Part shown: positions 1 to 10,556 of the stretch, in pieces
Layout of the letters: every line of letters starts with the position of its first letter
Position numbering within the stretch: the stretch's first letter is position 1
DNA from: Hyposmocoma kahamanoa
Lineage: Eukaryota; Arthropoda; Insecta; Lepidoptera; Cosmopterigidae
Assembly (NCBI RefSeq): GCF_003589595.1
Contig: NW_020654229.1
Coordinates: 7,253,767 to 7,317,766 of the forward strand
DNA length: 64,000 bases
Reading direction: 5' to 3'
The notes under the pieces: generated by a model
Seen by the model: only the letters and a program-made list of their open reading frames with translations
What the model was told of the DNA's origin: nothing
Database searches by the model: none
Position numbers and translations under genes: made by a program

Positions 1-417
1 CAATTTTATTATGGAAAATAAACATTAGCGAATACGTGTAATTCACGAAGATATAATCTACACATCAAACTAAAAATGTATTTATTCAATGCATAAAACA
101 TTGTAGTAAATTTTCTAGTATGAAAATGTACCTAGATCTAATAAAAAAATTATATACCTACCTAAGTATTGTAAAAAAGTGACGATGAGAATTGTACGCT
201 AAGGCGATACGGTCACTCCGACCTTAAAACATATCTAGCTGAATTTTTTAAAGCACGCTTTTAAAAAGTGTTGTAATAGACTTGTACAGACTTTCAAGAA
301 TCAAAGTTTTCAAGGGCTAAACATTGTCACAAATTTCAATAATATAAATATACGAGCCCTGTACCCCACCTAGGGTGGGGTCGGGCTCGTCCTGCGGCGC
401 GTGGTCGGGTTCAGTTT
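1..417. other. No gene seen; AT-rich
   Basis: No coding frame or clear repeat boundary. A perfect 18-19 base palindrome of the form ACCCCACCTAGGGTGGGGT lies near 362-380. A short stretch near 250-270 resembles the AAGCG-rich DNA at 37480-37865. Confidence 0.4.
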
Positions 418-432
418 ACGGGATGTGCTCAT

Positions 433-603
433 GCTCTTCGGTGGCACAGCAGTTAGTACTATGGGCGCTTGATGAGGAGGTCGATTCCCGATTTGGGCCA
501 ATTTAAGAAACGAACATTTCTAAGTTGGTTTTGGTTTGAGTGTTCTGGATTATCTTTGTTTTGGTATTCATAGTACAGGAAATTCGGCAGTAGTTTGGCA
601 TTT
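433..603 (+). mobile_element. tRNA-derived SINE, family B (diverged)
   Basis: The head has a box-A-like segment (GGCACAGCAGTTAGTA) and a box-B-like GGTCGATTCCC. The body (TTTGAGTGTTCTGG, then GGTATTCATAGTACAGG) matches in order the body of the clearer copy at 21057-21250. The 3' boundary is approximate. Confidence 0.5.
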
Positions 604-689
604 TTTTCCCCCTAAACACTTCTCTTTGGCATAGCTTTCAAGAAAATGGAATCGAAGAGATATGGTTAAGATACAACAACGCTATAATA

Positions 690-1720
690 AGTATCTCATT
701 TCCACTACATCGGGAAGTATGCCTTACATTTTTACAATTGTGAGATCTTGTACTCGTAATCTATTACGCCCCCGTATATAATTACCTCCATACGAAGGCG
801 TGCGGACGCTTAGGGCTTCGCCCTCCGCGGTGAAAAATCAATTTTAACTGCTAATTATTATTAAACACTCGTAAAGACCCCGACATGTCCATTTTCAATC
901 GAATTAGTGCAAATTTTTATCTACCGCTATAAGAGTTTGTATGGCGGCCATATTTAAAAATGGCGAAAAACCAATTTTGATCACAAATTATTATCAAGCA
1001 CTCCTAGAGAGCAATTTTTTAGAGACTCCTAGAGAGCAATTTTTTTCTGCCACCAACGAACGCTTCTATGACGGCCATATTTGAAAATAGTGAAAAACAA
1101 ATTTTGAGCACAAATTATTATCCGGTATTTCTAGTGGCCTTCACATGCCAATTTTCAGTCGAATCAGAGCAAATCTCTTTCGACAGCTATTTTAAACGAA
1201 AAAATAAAATTTATGGCAGCTATATTAAAAAATGGCGAAAAGAAATTTTTGACCCCAAATTATGATTAAGGACTCCTAAAGACCCTCGCATGCCAATTTT
1301 CAGCCGGATCGACGCAAACTTTTTCTTCGGCCGCCATTTTGAAATCGCCATCTTGAATTTTTTTAACCCAGGCAGTTGACCAGTGCTACCCTCTATGACA
1401 TTCCTTCGAGCACCTCCTACCTATCTCTAATAGTTTCCGTGATAGGAGGCTTTGATATTTGTATGGGGGCCATATTGTTTATTTGAATTTCGAACATTTT
1501 TTACTTCCCGCGGAAATTGACCAGTTGTATCTCATAAAAATGCACAAAAATCCCCGCAATTTATTATAGTTTTTGCAGGCCGTTGATCACTCTTTCATAT
1601 TTTCCATATTCAGGTCCTCATATTTGATTGTTTGCTTTAGAGCCTATCCGCGTACAACGGTATAAATATCTTTTTTCCACCAAATCGGGAAGTATGCGTT
1701 CTATTTCTATCAGTGACTAA
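690..1720. repeat. Dispersed repeat with internal subrepeats; inverted partner near 60.3-60.9 kb
   Basis: From about 1115 to 1715 the sequence matches, in reverse orientation, 60310-60915. Internally there is a unit of roughly 150-190 bp: GGCGAAAA, a CAAATTATTAT block, ACTCCTAAAGACCC, CATGCCAATTTTCAG, then a GGCCGCCATTTT-like segment. It recurs near 838, 960, 1075 and 1200. The motif CGGGAAGTATGC occurs at both edges (about 710 and 1685). No coding frame is convincing and the class is unknown. Confidence 0.6.
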
Positions 1721-1784
1721 AAACTTGTAGCTTTATATATATAATAATAATAATAATCTCCGCCCTGTCTAAATACCAGAGTTT

Positions 1785-1863
1785 TCGCGTAACATACATA
1801 CAAAAAAAAACATACAGTCGAAGTGAGAACCGGAGGAGGTTCTTTTTTTGAAGTCGGTTAAAA
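1785..1863 (-). repeat. ACCGACTTC-family repeat, terminal fragment
   Basis: Reverse complement of the family's left end: GTAACATACATAC, then GAGGAGGTTCT and TTTTTGAAGTCGGTTAA. Only about 80 bp of the element remains. Confidence 0.6.
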
Positions 1864-2001
1864 AAAATAGATGGATATGTTGGTAGTAAAAACATTACAA
1901 TATAAAATAAAAATAAGTATTAGAATAACAATATGTTTTAAGGCGATACTGATTATGTAACGTATGTAATATCCACCTGATCACACTTATCGAACCGTGG
2001 A

Positions 2002-2286
2002 CATTGACTTACAATTATATGGACGTCGGGTCCGCGCTCAAAGTGTCCGAACTTATAGGGCGTTAAAATCGTATACAGAGCGTCATTCACGCTTTAGTCT
2101 TCGTTTGTTTCTCCTGACATCGAAGCAAGCAAAATTAGACAGTACTGCGATGACATTACAATTTGAATTCAGCGTTTTAGCTTTTTCATATTCCTTTACA
2201 TGTCACTACGTTTACATAGGTTGACTTGGGACATTTTTTCGTGGTTTTTGTATTAGACCCGTCGTCCATTTATTTGTAAGTCAATG
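2002..2286 (+). mobile_element. 286-bp CATTGAC MITE, copy 1
   Basis: Starts CATTGACTTACAATTATATGG and ends with the inverted form TTGTAAGTCAATG. Flanked by ACCGTGGA (1994-2001) and ACCGTGGG (2287-2294), an 8-bp target duplication with one mismatch. No coding capacity. CA...TG ends with 8-bp duplications fit the P superfamily, and hAT less well. Confidence 0.8.
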
Positions 2287-3020
2287 ACCGTGGGCAATAA
2301 AATACTGAAAGTTTGGCTAAAAAACCCGCGGTATAAGTCCTGTCGATTTATAAGGCCTAAGTAACAAAAATCGCATTTGAAACGTGTTGAAGTACTTTGT
2401 TGCAAATATCGTAAGTTAAATTACTGCATTTATTTGATTATTGATCCCAAGTATTGAATTTAGTGTCTATTTCGAGTATATCGTACGTTAAACCAATATG
2501 CCTTTTAACCCTACTATAGTAAATTAAGGCGTACTGGCATGGTTATTTTTAATGTTTAATTTTGATTTTATTTATGCTACCATCTTCTGAAAGATGCCAT
2601 TTTAAGTTAATATATTGTTTTAATGAATCTATAAGACTGATTTTTTGTAAAATATATTGATTTACAATAATTTTCGTTTTATTTCAAATATCCCTTTGCT
2701 ACGCCTTATTACCCGCCGGTACCTTACTCTCTGGCAAATTTAACGAAGGCCTCGGCGCAGCCATCGAAATCGAAACGAAAATTCTGGCTGGCAGTATCGG
2801 AACAAATGAACTAAATCCAACGAACTAAATTTAATAATTCAAGCTAATCGATAATCTGAAAATCCCTTCTTGCCCGTGGACCACCTTTCTGGGCCACCTG
2901 GGTGGACCACGGGAAATTATTTCGTCCCGTCCCTAACCGGCTTAACTCGTTTTACTTAGCATCGACTTACAGTATTTCAGATTTTAAGAAGAAACGTTTT
3001 TTTAAATGCAACAATAAAAA
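2287..3020. other. No gene assigned
   Basis: Mostly AT-rich without features. A GC-richer frame on the plus strand from about 2697 to 2830 reads LLPAGTLLSGKFNEGLG before a stop. It is coding-like in composition but unrecognised and lacks a start or splice context that I can defend. Confidence 0.35.
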
Positions 3021-3509
3021 TCAACGTACCCAATAACCTCGATTGTGACATTCTGCACAAGTCCGATCCTCATTATTTTCAGCTCTGTATATAAGTATCT
3101 TCTTCTTCTTCAACGACTCATCTTCCACTTCTCTCCAAGTTCTCCATAACTTACCTCTTTTATAAATATATTTGAAGCCTTTCATCCCAAGCAGATTATG
3201 AAAATCTTCCTCAAAAGCACTCACAACAGAATATTTAGGATGTTTAGTTGATATCAAATAGTGTATGGTTTTATCCACATAAACTTGCTTATCGGTAATA
3301 GTGGGAGGTATATTGGTGTTCGTTGTAAACTTTCTCCGTAGTGGTACTTTTACAAAAATGCTTTTTAAGCTATTTCTCAACGGTTGTTTGAATAATGGGT
3401 AGTCTTCTTTATGCATAATTAGTTTTGACTCAATATATTTTCGAAATTCCATCGGCATGTGACAAATCACATTGTGAAAGCCAACAAAGAAAATTAAAAT
3501 CGAAAACAT
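3021..3509 (-). CDS. Hypothetical secreted-type protein or exon, unrecognised
   Basis: An uninterrupted 162-codon frame, unusually long for this AT-rich interval, and not composed of any repeat seen elsewhere in the window. The amino terminus MFSILIFFVGFHNVIC is hydrophobic and signal-peptide-like. The rest is basic, with a lysine run (about residues 133-137) and a carboxyl CAECHNRGYWVR containing a CxxC pair. The frame stays open upstream of the ATG, and an AG (CTGCATAG) lies just before it. At the end GTACGT overlaps the stop region. This could therefore be an internal exon rather than a whole gene. No family is recognised, and no conserved catalytic motif is visible. The start is the first ATG of the open frame and is not secure. 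A chance frame or decayed element remains possible. Confidence 0.35.
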   Translation of the reverse strand: MFSILIFFVGFHNVICHMPMEFRKYIESKLIMHKEDYPLFKQPLRNSLKSIFVKVPLRRKFTTNTNIPPTITDKQVYVDKTIHYLISTKHPKYSVVSAFEEDFHNLLGMKGFKYIYKRGKLWRTWREVEDESLKKKKILIYRAENNEDRTCAECHNRGYWVR

Positions 3510-5039
3510 TGCAACCGCCCTATGCAGGTGAGACCAAAAAACTACATTTGCACTTTAAAAACCAATGAGACTTGAAAGAAATTTGTTTAGTAAACATTTT
3601 TTTACTGCTTATCAGGTTTTGCAACCCAGGTACAGGTATAAGAAGCATTAATGGAACATTAAAAATTGCCGGTTTAGAAACGAGTTCATTTTAAATAAAT
3701 GGCAAATTTATTATAACATTGTTATACAATACGATTTTATTACTTTTGCATTGTTTAAATACTTCGGTACCTACAAAAAGAAGACAGCATTATCGTTTTT
3801 TAATGTATGTTACCACCTCTAGCTGGTATCAATAATGAAGAAAATATAAATTTATGTGAAAGTGAATACAAACGTAATGTCCCGCCGCCGCTTGAAAGAC
3901 TATTTAAAAAATCCAAACTTCTTTTTGCCATTCTATAAGTACATTAAAAACTCAGTAGAAAATATTTAATGATAAGCTTGAAGTTAAATGAAGACCTGGC
4001 TCAAAGCACTTGTATCCAAGCCAAACATCCTAAAAACATTGAAGAATACAAACAGATGGAAATAAATCAAAATGGCAGATGATTCAAAAACAAACAGCTG
4101 ATTTTTCACGCACAAAATACGTTTTGCGCAACGAATTTAAACTGAAAACCTATTAAAATAGTGTTGTTGACCTAAACATTTACTGTAAATATGTTAATAA
4201 AAGTGTAAATAGTGAGTTTTGGCGGAAATTAGCGTAGTACGATGACGAAATGACATTTTTAAAATGATGAATAATTTTCTGACAGTTCGTAGTGTAAAAG
4301 CACATTCATTCTGTACTCAGAATCTTAACACGTCGGTTGTGCTATCATATTTCACTGTGGAATTATCCATTGTGTATAAAATAGACTATAAAACATATAC
4401 ATTGTGTATATGACTTAAATGAAAGTGGGTGTAAGTGTGAGACATTTTGTGTTTTTGAATTTTATTTTTAATTCAGTTTTCATATGAATTTCCTGTGTAA
4501 AAGTGGCCTTTGCCCGCGTGACGGTTCTTTCCACTAATCTGAGACATATCTGTGAGTATTTTGTTTAATTTGGTTATAAAATTTTGTCTCTGAAAGTCGT
4601 ATAAGTAAATTGTCTTTTTTGCGAAGTTTCTTCACTTTCTTTGTCTGTTCTTGGTGTTTCTTTATAGTGTAGGCGATAGAGGTGAAATTTGCATGCATAG
4701 GTGATAGTTTTCTTCTTATTGTTATGAAACTGCGGCGATAAAATATGTTGATACTGGTAAGGACGGAATTTCAAATAGAGTATGTATTTCTTTTAAAAAA
4801 ACCGCTTACCTAACTAAGCAAAGAGTCTGTATACCACATTCTAGTAAACTTTTAACACAGTAATTCCCATACTTTTCAGGGCAGACTAAAGTGTCTATGA
4901 ATAAAATAAGTCAATAAGTTTTTTATTTTTTATGCTTAAATTGGGAGTATTATAAAACTTCACATGTACATAATTCTAGGGTTGGAGGACTAAAGTACAT
5001 AAGTAAAAAACCAACACCGTTTAAATCATAAGTTCGGAA
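3510..5039. other. No gene or clear repeat seen
   Basis: AT-rich DNA with only short frames. I found no TIR pair, tRNA-like head or LINE frame here. Confidence 0.4.
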
Positions 5040-5335
5040 ATTTTTTGGCTTGGGCAAGATAAAAAGTTTCAAAGTCCACTACCACAAAAAATTAATGAAA
5101 ACACCTATTTTTTATATTAACTTAACACAAAAAAATCACAAGGAAAAAAATTGTAGTGTAGTTTATTTAGATATTACATTTTTTTCTTCAAATGTGGTGG
5201 CACCCTCCGGGTGGCATTTGAAAAAAAAAAAAGCGTCAACAACCCCCAATTGCTTCCAAAGCCCCGAGAGCCCCCCTCAAACTCTTCAGCGCCAATTGGG
5301 GGGCGGTGGGGACCACTCTTGGAAACTATGATTTA
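5040..5335. repeat. Dispersed repeat, second copy near 24.65 kb
   Basis: Shares with 24640-24925, in the same order and orientation: GGCAAGATAAAAA, GTTTC, a TTTTTTATATTAACTTAACAC-like block, TGTAGTGTAGTT, GGTGGCACCC, CAATTGCTT, AGCGCC and GACCACT. The AT-rich left half and GC-rich right half are kept in both. Class unknown. Confidence 0.6.
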
Positions 5336-6349
5336 AATTAACACATTTACCAACTAAAGCACATGAGTCACATTAATTTTTTGCTTCATTAGTTTGCAAC
5401 TTAATTTTTAGTGGTGTCTTTTTCTCTTGGCATCTTCCAACATTACAAACAACACAAAAAATATATGATTACAATTATATCGACTTATGTGCTGTTGTCC
5501 GCATACCCTAGACTTTGTTTCAAGTAAGTACTTTGTATTATCCGTGGAATCTGTCTTACTTATCTGTGGAAATTTGTAATTGGCCATCAATATTTATTTT
5601 TGTAACTTTTTATATACCTAGCAGTTACTTTTCCTAAATATGTAAAAAAAAATATTTTTGTGACATTTGTGTGATAAAGCACTTCCAACTTAAGTGATCA
5701 CTAACACTTGTGGTTTTAATGCAGCTATGTTACAAATACCAGTAGGCCGCCACACATTAACTAAAACTAAAATTATTTTTAAGATATCATATAAAAACCA
5801 TAAACCAGTTGTACAATATTGAAATTGCTTAAATATAATTTTGCTAAGCATTGTTAGGGTAAGTTCCGATATATCTTTTACTGTTTTGAAATAGAGTATT
5901 TTGAGCTCTATCTTAGGCTTTTAAAACGGATATTTGACCGCATGTCACTAAGCCACGTTTTAATTAGTATACGGCAGTAGGGATAGCACGACAAGACGCG
6001 ATTTGCGTGAGAGCGACTTTAGAAGAATGTTTCTCCTAATTCGGGCGCCCTTACATCTGCAAGTAAATGCTAGAAATTTGATGTGAGATGCAAGGACATC
6101 CCTGCCTATCAGATCAATTTATATTGCTTCAAGCTGTTTATAAACCTACCGGTCGTAAATAACACAAAATCAAAACTGAAGTAGTTTGCATTTGACGTGC
6201 ACTTATTTACTTACTTCCTCCACTGGCTCACCCGAAGTGTTCGCTGTATGCGCCACTTCATCCCTCCATCAATATGTAGGCTGACCAACTGTTCATTAAC
6301 TACATACGCACGATGCTGTATGTGCACTCGAGGCGGCTCACCTAAGGCT
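5336..6349. other. No gene seen; a short inverted match to about 22.9-23.05 kb
   Basis: Around 5780-5880, the segments ATATCAT, AAAAACCATAAA and GTTAGGGTAAGTTCCGATA recur in reverse orientation near 22940-23030. This suggests an old dispersed repeat. Nothing else is supported. Confidence 0.35.
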
Positions 6350-7165
6350 ATAACCTAACACAGCCGGATTAACCGGATTAACCGGATGAAGTCCGTGCAA
6401 ACATGCTGATCTGGGGTTAGGACCTGTCTTAGACGGTTCCTATGCGCTCATAGTGCCCTTCCCGCATAATCAAGAGATTGATAGGGAGGGGCTCTACAAA
6501 CAAAACTTATGTAGAAAGATATGGGACTGTTCATCAACCACGGTCCCTATCTACCGACCCGAGAAGTCAAGCCCTCCGCCAGTGATTCGCCTTCACGGTC
6601 GTCTTTGGTGGACCCGGACAGGGTATGGACTCGCCGGGGTTTGTGGTTACATGTACATGTTCGTCTGTCCCGGTGGTGTGTAGCCGGGGCTTCCTTCCGC
6701 GCGCATCTAGTGCGTCTTAGTAGCGATGTAGACGAGGGCCTGAGTCGAGGAGACGCGCGGGGCCTTTTAACACTGCTATCTCCGGCATTAACCCGGAGAA
6801 CTAGTAAAGGATCAGCTAAACATCCTCCAGTCCCTCCAGTCGCGTAGGAATTTAGGAACTGGAGAGACACTGTTTTTTCAGCGTGTCACCTAAGACACCA
6901 GCCTTATGAACCGGATGAAGTCCGTGTAAACGGACTGATCTGGGCTTAGGTCCTGATTTAGATGGTCCTTGCGCGGGCTTGCTCGCACAGGTTATAGTGC
7001 CTTTCCCGTATAACCAAGAAGTTGATAGGGAGGGTCAGTATAAAGAAAACTTATGTAGAAAGATATGGACGGTTCGTCAACCACTTTGGTGTGCCATGTA
7101 GGCCCTTTTCACCGCCCTATGAGCTGGCATCCTTTCGAGGTGTCTGAGCCAAAGGCGTCTTGACG
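6350..7165 (+). repeat. GC-rich dispersed repeat (LINE 5'-region-like), partly duplicated
   Basis: Two direct copies of CCGGATGAAGTCCGTG...CTGATCTGGG...GATAGGGAGGG...TTATGTAGAAAGATATGG lie at about 6380-6530 and 6908-7080. A third degraded copy is at 33416-33560. Between them, 6545-6850 (CCAGTGATTCGCCTTCAC, CCGGAGAACTAGTA, ACATCCTCCAGTCCCTC) matches 23750-24030, which sits just upstream of a LINE 3' end. I infer the 5' or ORF1 region of a non-LTR element. The long overlapping frames here are not convincing proteins. Confidence 0.5.
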
Positions 7166-8029
7166 TGGCCCACAATAAAAAAATAATAACACATATTTAT
7201 AGTAATAATAAACGTGGAAGGTTTTTTAATTGCTACCTATTGGTAATGAAACTGTTTACTCTGCTCTGTGTCTCTGTGTAGTGATGTTAGGTCTTGCCTC
7301 TTACTATGAAACAACACCCCCAGATGTATTGAATAATCCGCACGGATTGATGTTACAAGGCCTACATTGACACCTAAGTGTGACATGCCTTATCAAAAAC
7401 AAACTGTTTTCAGATCTATAATACAAATATTAGTTGCAGAAACCAACATTTCGGTCTGTTTACAGATCCCATGATCACTGCTGTCAGCGCGATTTAAATC
7501 TAAAAAGATGGGAAATAAGATAAGATAGATAAGATATAATAGATTTCCAATAACAAACATTTCATCTGATTCTGTGGTTTACCTACTGAGGGCAACAGAG
7601 TACATAGCTCTAGCGGCTATTCAATTATAGATATAATTTATATTGTTTAATTATAAGAAGTGTATAATGCATTTATTCACAAAGACAAGTTTACAAAGTA
7701 ATATGAACTTTAGCTCTGAATAGACAAGGTCTTTGTTGTAAGTATCAAAGTGGATACTGTAATGGTGGTTTCCTACAAGCCTATGTGTCCAAATTCAATA
7801 CAATACAGTACAAATATTTTTTTTCTACTCCTGTACTTTAATCTGTGAATTTTAATTCCTTGTACCATACCACAAACCATAATGGGTTTAAAAAAAGAAC
7901 ATCTTATTTTTTGCTAATTAAAATACTACTCAAACGCTCTCCAACCTCCTGATTGGCTAAATTGGCCTAAAGATCTTGCAACCAAGCTATAAACCTTAAA
8001 AAAAAAGAAATAAAATAGAAGTGTTGGCC
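7166..8029. other. No gene seen
   Basis: AT-rich. Near 7440-7495, AACCAACATTTCGG...ACAGATCCCATGATCAC is a diverged copy of the GGTCCC repeat seen at 21.7, 36.8 and 52.8 kb. Confidence 0.4.
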
Positions 8030-8442
8030 AATTCTAAAAAGTGTTGGCAAATTCCGTTGCCCACCGTACCGAACTTGCAACTAGAAATCCGCTGGTAATA
8101 TGTCCCCGATTCTACGAACATCTACCCACAGACCTGAAAAGTGTTAGAAACGATGAAACATTTTGTACCCGACTAAAAAACCTTTTATTGGATATTGAAT
8201 TGTACTGTGTCGATGAGTTTCTTTTGAAACAATTTTAATTTTATTTTATTCGACAAGCAGTAGTTATACTACTTTATTTTATATTCATTATTATTATTAT
8301 TATTTTATTACTGACGATCATAGTTATCCCTTGACATTGTATTTCCAATTGCAATATTGTGATATTGATAACATGAAATAAACGATTATATTATATTCTA
8401 TTCTATTCTATTCTACTCTATTCTATTCTATCTCTGGTTTTT
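8030..8442 (+). mobile_element. LINE 3' end with (TATTC)n tail
   Basis: 5'-truncated non-LTR retrotransposon. The open frame at 8041-8238 ends in a segment (CPRFYEHLPTDLK, then FCTRLKNLLLD) of the kind that closes ORF2 in jockey-like LINEs. It is followed by an A/T-rich 3' UTR, AATAAA at about 8377, and a tandem TATTC tail at 8388-8442. The reverse transcriptase core is absent. Confidence 0.65.
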
Positions 8443-8560
8443 TGTTTTGTAGCATTTGTTTGGCTTTTGTCTAAATATATGAAAGGGCTGTATGGTTGCC
8501 TACCCAAATAAATGGATGAAAATTGGATGTAGTTAAACAAAAAGCACCCAAACCAGAGTT
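8443..8560. other. Unassigned spacer
   Basis: Short AT-rich spacer between the LINE tail and the SINE. Confidence 0.3.
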
Positions 8561-8565
8561 TTCTA

Positions 8566-8910
8566 TCTTTGTATTAATAATTATAACAAACTAGTGGAGT
8601 AATTTCACAAAAAATAATTGAATATCAATTCAATAAAAAATTAAAATACAGTGAATAGCGACATCTCTCGCCAGGACTGGTAGCTGTAAAGGTACGAACT
8701 GGGTGATAAATCTTTCATAGATTTCTCATAGATGGCGCTTCGACTAAAAAGTCATCGAAAAACCAAATACAAAGACACGACGCAAGCACATAGAAAAATT
8801 TGTGAGGTCTAGTGGTTCGTTCCGTGGCTTAGTTGGTATAGCGTCTGACACGGTAAGCTAGAAGAAGTCGATTCGAATCCGGCCGGATCGAAGGAATTTT
8901 CTACATATTT
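8566..8910 (+). mobile_element. tRNA-derived SINE, family C
   Basis: The tRNA-like head at about 8821-8892 has box A (TGGCTTAGTTGGTATAG) and box B (TTCGAATCC), then CGGCCGGATCGAAGGAATTTT. Upstream lies AACAAACTAGTGGAGTAATTTC plus an ATGGCGC/GGTAGCTGTAAAGG body, which recurs with further heads at 15.6, 51.2 and 53.6 kb. The family therefore has a composite or dimeric layout. Confidence 0.7.
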
Positions 8911-8947
8911 AATATTTGATTACCGATGGAATGTGATTCCGTTTATT

Positions 8948-9415
8948 TTAACCGACTTCAAAAAAAGGAGGAGGTTCTCAATTCGACTGTATGTTTTTTA
9001 TAATGTATGTTACGCGATAACTCCAGTATTTGTGAACCAATTTTCATGATTCTTTTTTGTTGGAAAGAGGGTACCTCCATAGTGGTACCATTTAATTTTG
9101 AAGAAAATCATCCACCTGTAAGGGTGGCTGTTCACGCATGAAGATGCATTTTTATAATAGCGCCTAAATTTTAGTATAATGAGCAATTATTTTAATTTTT
9201 GATTTTACTCTTCTTTAATTCAAGGCGTTTTTCTCTCAATATACTTTGAGTAGGGAGAACCGATTTTTATTATCTCCTGTGTCAAGTCCCGTATGGCGGC
9301 GAACTAGGGGATAAATCCGGGTTTGCGCACTTTCCGGTAACCGATTTCAATAAAACTTCGTAATTACATGTAATTCCACGTACTTTTGAGGTCGGTTTTT
9401 TTTTGTACTCTGTAC
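8948..9415 (+). repeat. ACCGACTTC-family repeat, long form, near complete
   Basis: Begins TTAACCGACTTCAAAAAA...GGAGGAGGTTCTC and ends TTTTGAGGTCGGTTTTTT, so the two ends form an imperfect TIR (AACCGACYTCAAAA). Internal landmarks are ATGTTACGCGATAACT, TTGGAAAGAGGGTACCTCC, GTTCACGCATGAAGAT and GGTAACCGATTTC. No protein coding. It serves as the reference for about a dozen other copies in this window. Confidence 0.7.
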
Positions 9416-9429
9416 TGAGATTATGTAAA

Positions 9430-9697
9430 TAGATGTTTTGCTGTTTTTCCCACACCACCGAATGGAACAGCCCCCATTATAAGAGATATTATCTTTATTA
9501 CAATAAATACAGGATATTTTTGGAGTATGCGGAGACGTACACACATGTCAGTTGTTGGCGCTGTACTATTTCAGTTTTCTTATTTGTGATTTCAGTGCAA
9601 ACGAGAGTTGATATTTAAAAGTGATATAAGGCCCATTTGCCTAATGTGTGGCCAGGGGGCCTTATTTCGTATCTATTTCTGGTGATATACTCGATGT
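9430..9697 (-). mobile_element. CATCGAG/THAP element, truncated copy
   Basis: Ends in the family terminus ATATACTCGATG and contains the degraded THAP-like exon on the minus strand (GGCSIRWCGKNSKTS readable around 9440-9480). The other terminus is missing. It abuts an ACCGACTTC repeat. Confidence 0.65.
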
Positions 9698-9994
9698 CTG
9701 TAACAATAGTTCTGCAATATTATAGTAAAATTTAACATTTATCATTATTAATATAATGTCTGCTTCTTATTAAAAACTTTAAATAATCCTTTGATTTCGA
9801 TGATTATGATCTATCTACTGATAAAACAATTTTCATTACTATTTATCACGTAATAACATGATTACTGTCAGTACTTACTGCGTACCTAATTACACTCACA
9901 CCCATGCACATGCTAACGCACACGGACATATACACGCACCGCATCAGCTGACCTTATGAATTTGTCCAAGTGCTTGTTCCAGATCTGTGTATTT
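9698..9994. other. No feature seen
   Basis: AT-rich DNA with a CACACG/CATGCACA simple-sequence patch near 9890-9940. Confidence 0.35.
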
Positions 9995-10552
9995 GGTTTA
10001 AACCACAGACTTGTAATTTAAACTGGACCGCGCACTAAGTTAATAAAACGAGCCGAGTGAGAGGCTTCAAAGTAGTACCGCGTCTCTGTCCAATAGGGTG
10101 TTCGTTCATTTTTCAGCCGGCCATATTGTTTTTAACTTTTAAATTTTTACAGAAAATGTGGCCGCTTATGGATGACCAAAACTACTAATATTATTTTGTA
10201 ATACAAATTAGTATACTTACTTCATATACTACTTCATAATAGAAGGTTTCATTGTTGATATATATTTTTTGTATTATTACAGTAAAAGCATATTACCTTT
10301 AGGCTAATTTTATTTAACTGAAATTTAAAAAAGTTAGTAGAATACACTACCTAAGATGACTTTATTTAGCGTTGGCAACTTGTTAGACAAGGACAGACCA
10401 CTACTTCGAGCTATCTCGCGTGGCTCGGTTTTTTACTTTTATTTAAAATAAACTTTAACATGACGCAATAAGGTGTAAATTTGTAATATTGGTATATCGA
10501 AGTGCGCGATCCAGTTTATGAAATATACATATAAATCCGTGGTTTAAACCAC
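9995..10552. mobile_element. Long-TIR MITE with palindromic GGTTTAAACCAC ends
   Basis: Left end GGTTTAAACCACAGACTTG...AACTGGACCGCGCACT mirrors right end AGTGCGCGATCCAGTT...CCGTGGTTTAAACCAC. A second inner pair (GAGCCGAGTGAGAGGCTTC and its inverted diverged form ending GTGGCTCGGTT) extends the inverted repeat to roughly 110 bp. The middle is AT-rich and non-coding. Confidence 0.6.
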
Positions 10553-10556
10553 AAAA

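Noticed and set aside
2697..2830. GC-richer frame LLPAGTLLSGKFNEGLG... as an exon
   Set aside because: Composition is suggestive, but there is no start, no clear acceptor and no recognised family; kept only as a note.
6453..6870. Three overlapping 76-108 codon frames on both strands
   Set aside because: They lie in a GC-rich dispersed repeat with second and third copies elsewhere. Frames open on both strands reflect base composition, and no domain is recognisable.
8388..8442. CRISPR-like or satellite array
   Set aside because: It is a simple TATTC microsatellite that forms the tail of a LINE, with no spacers.
8821..8892. Possible functional tRNA gene
   Set aside because: Box A and box B are present, but the sequence continues as a SINE body repeated at 15.8, 51.2 and 53.8 kb, and no proper acceptor stem closes.
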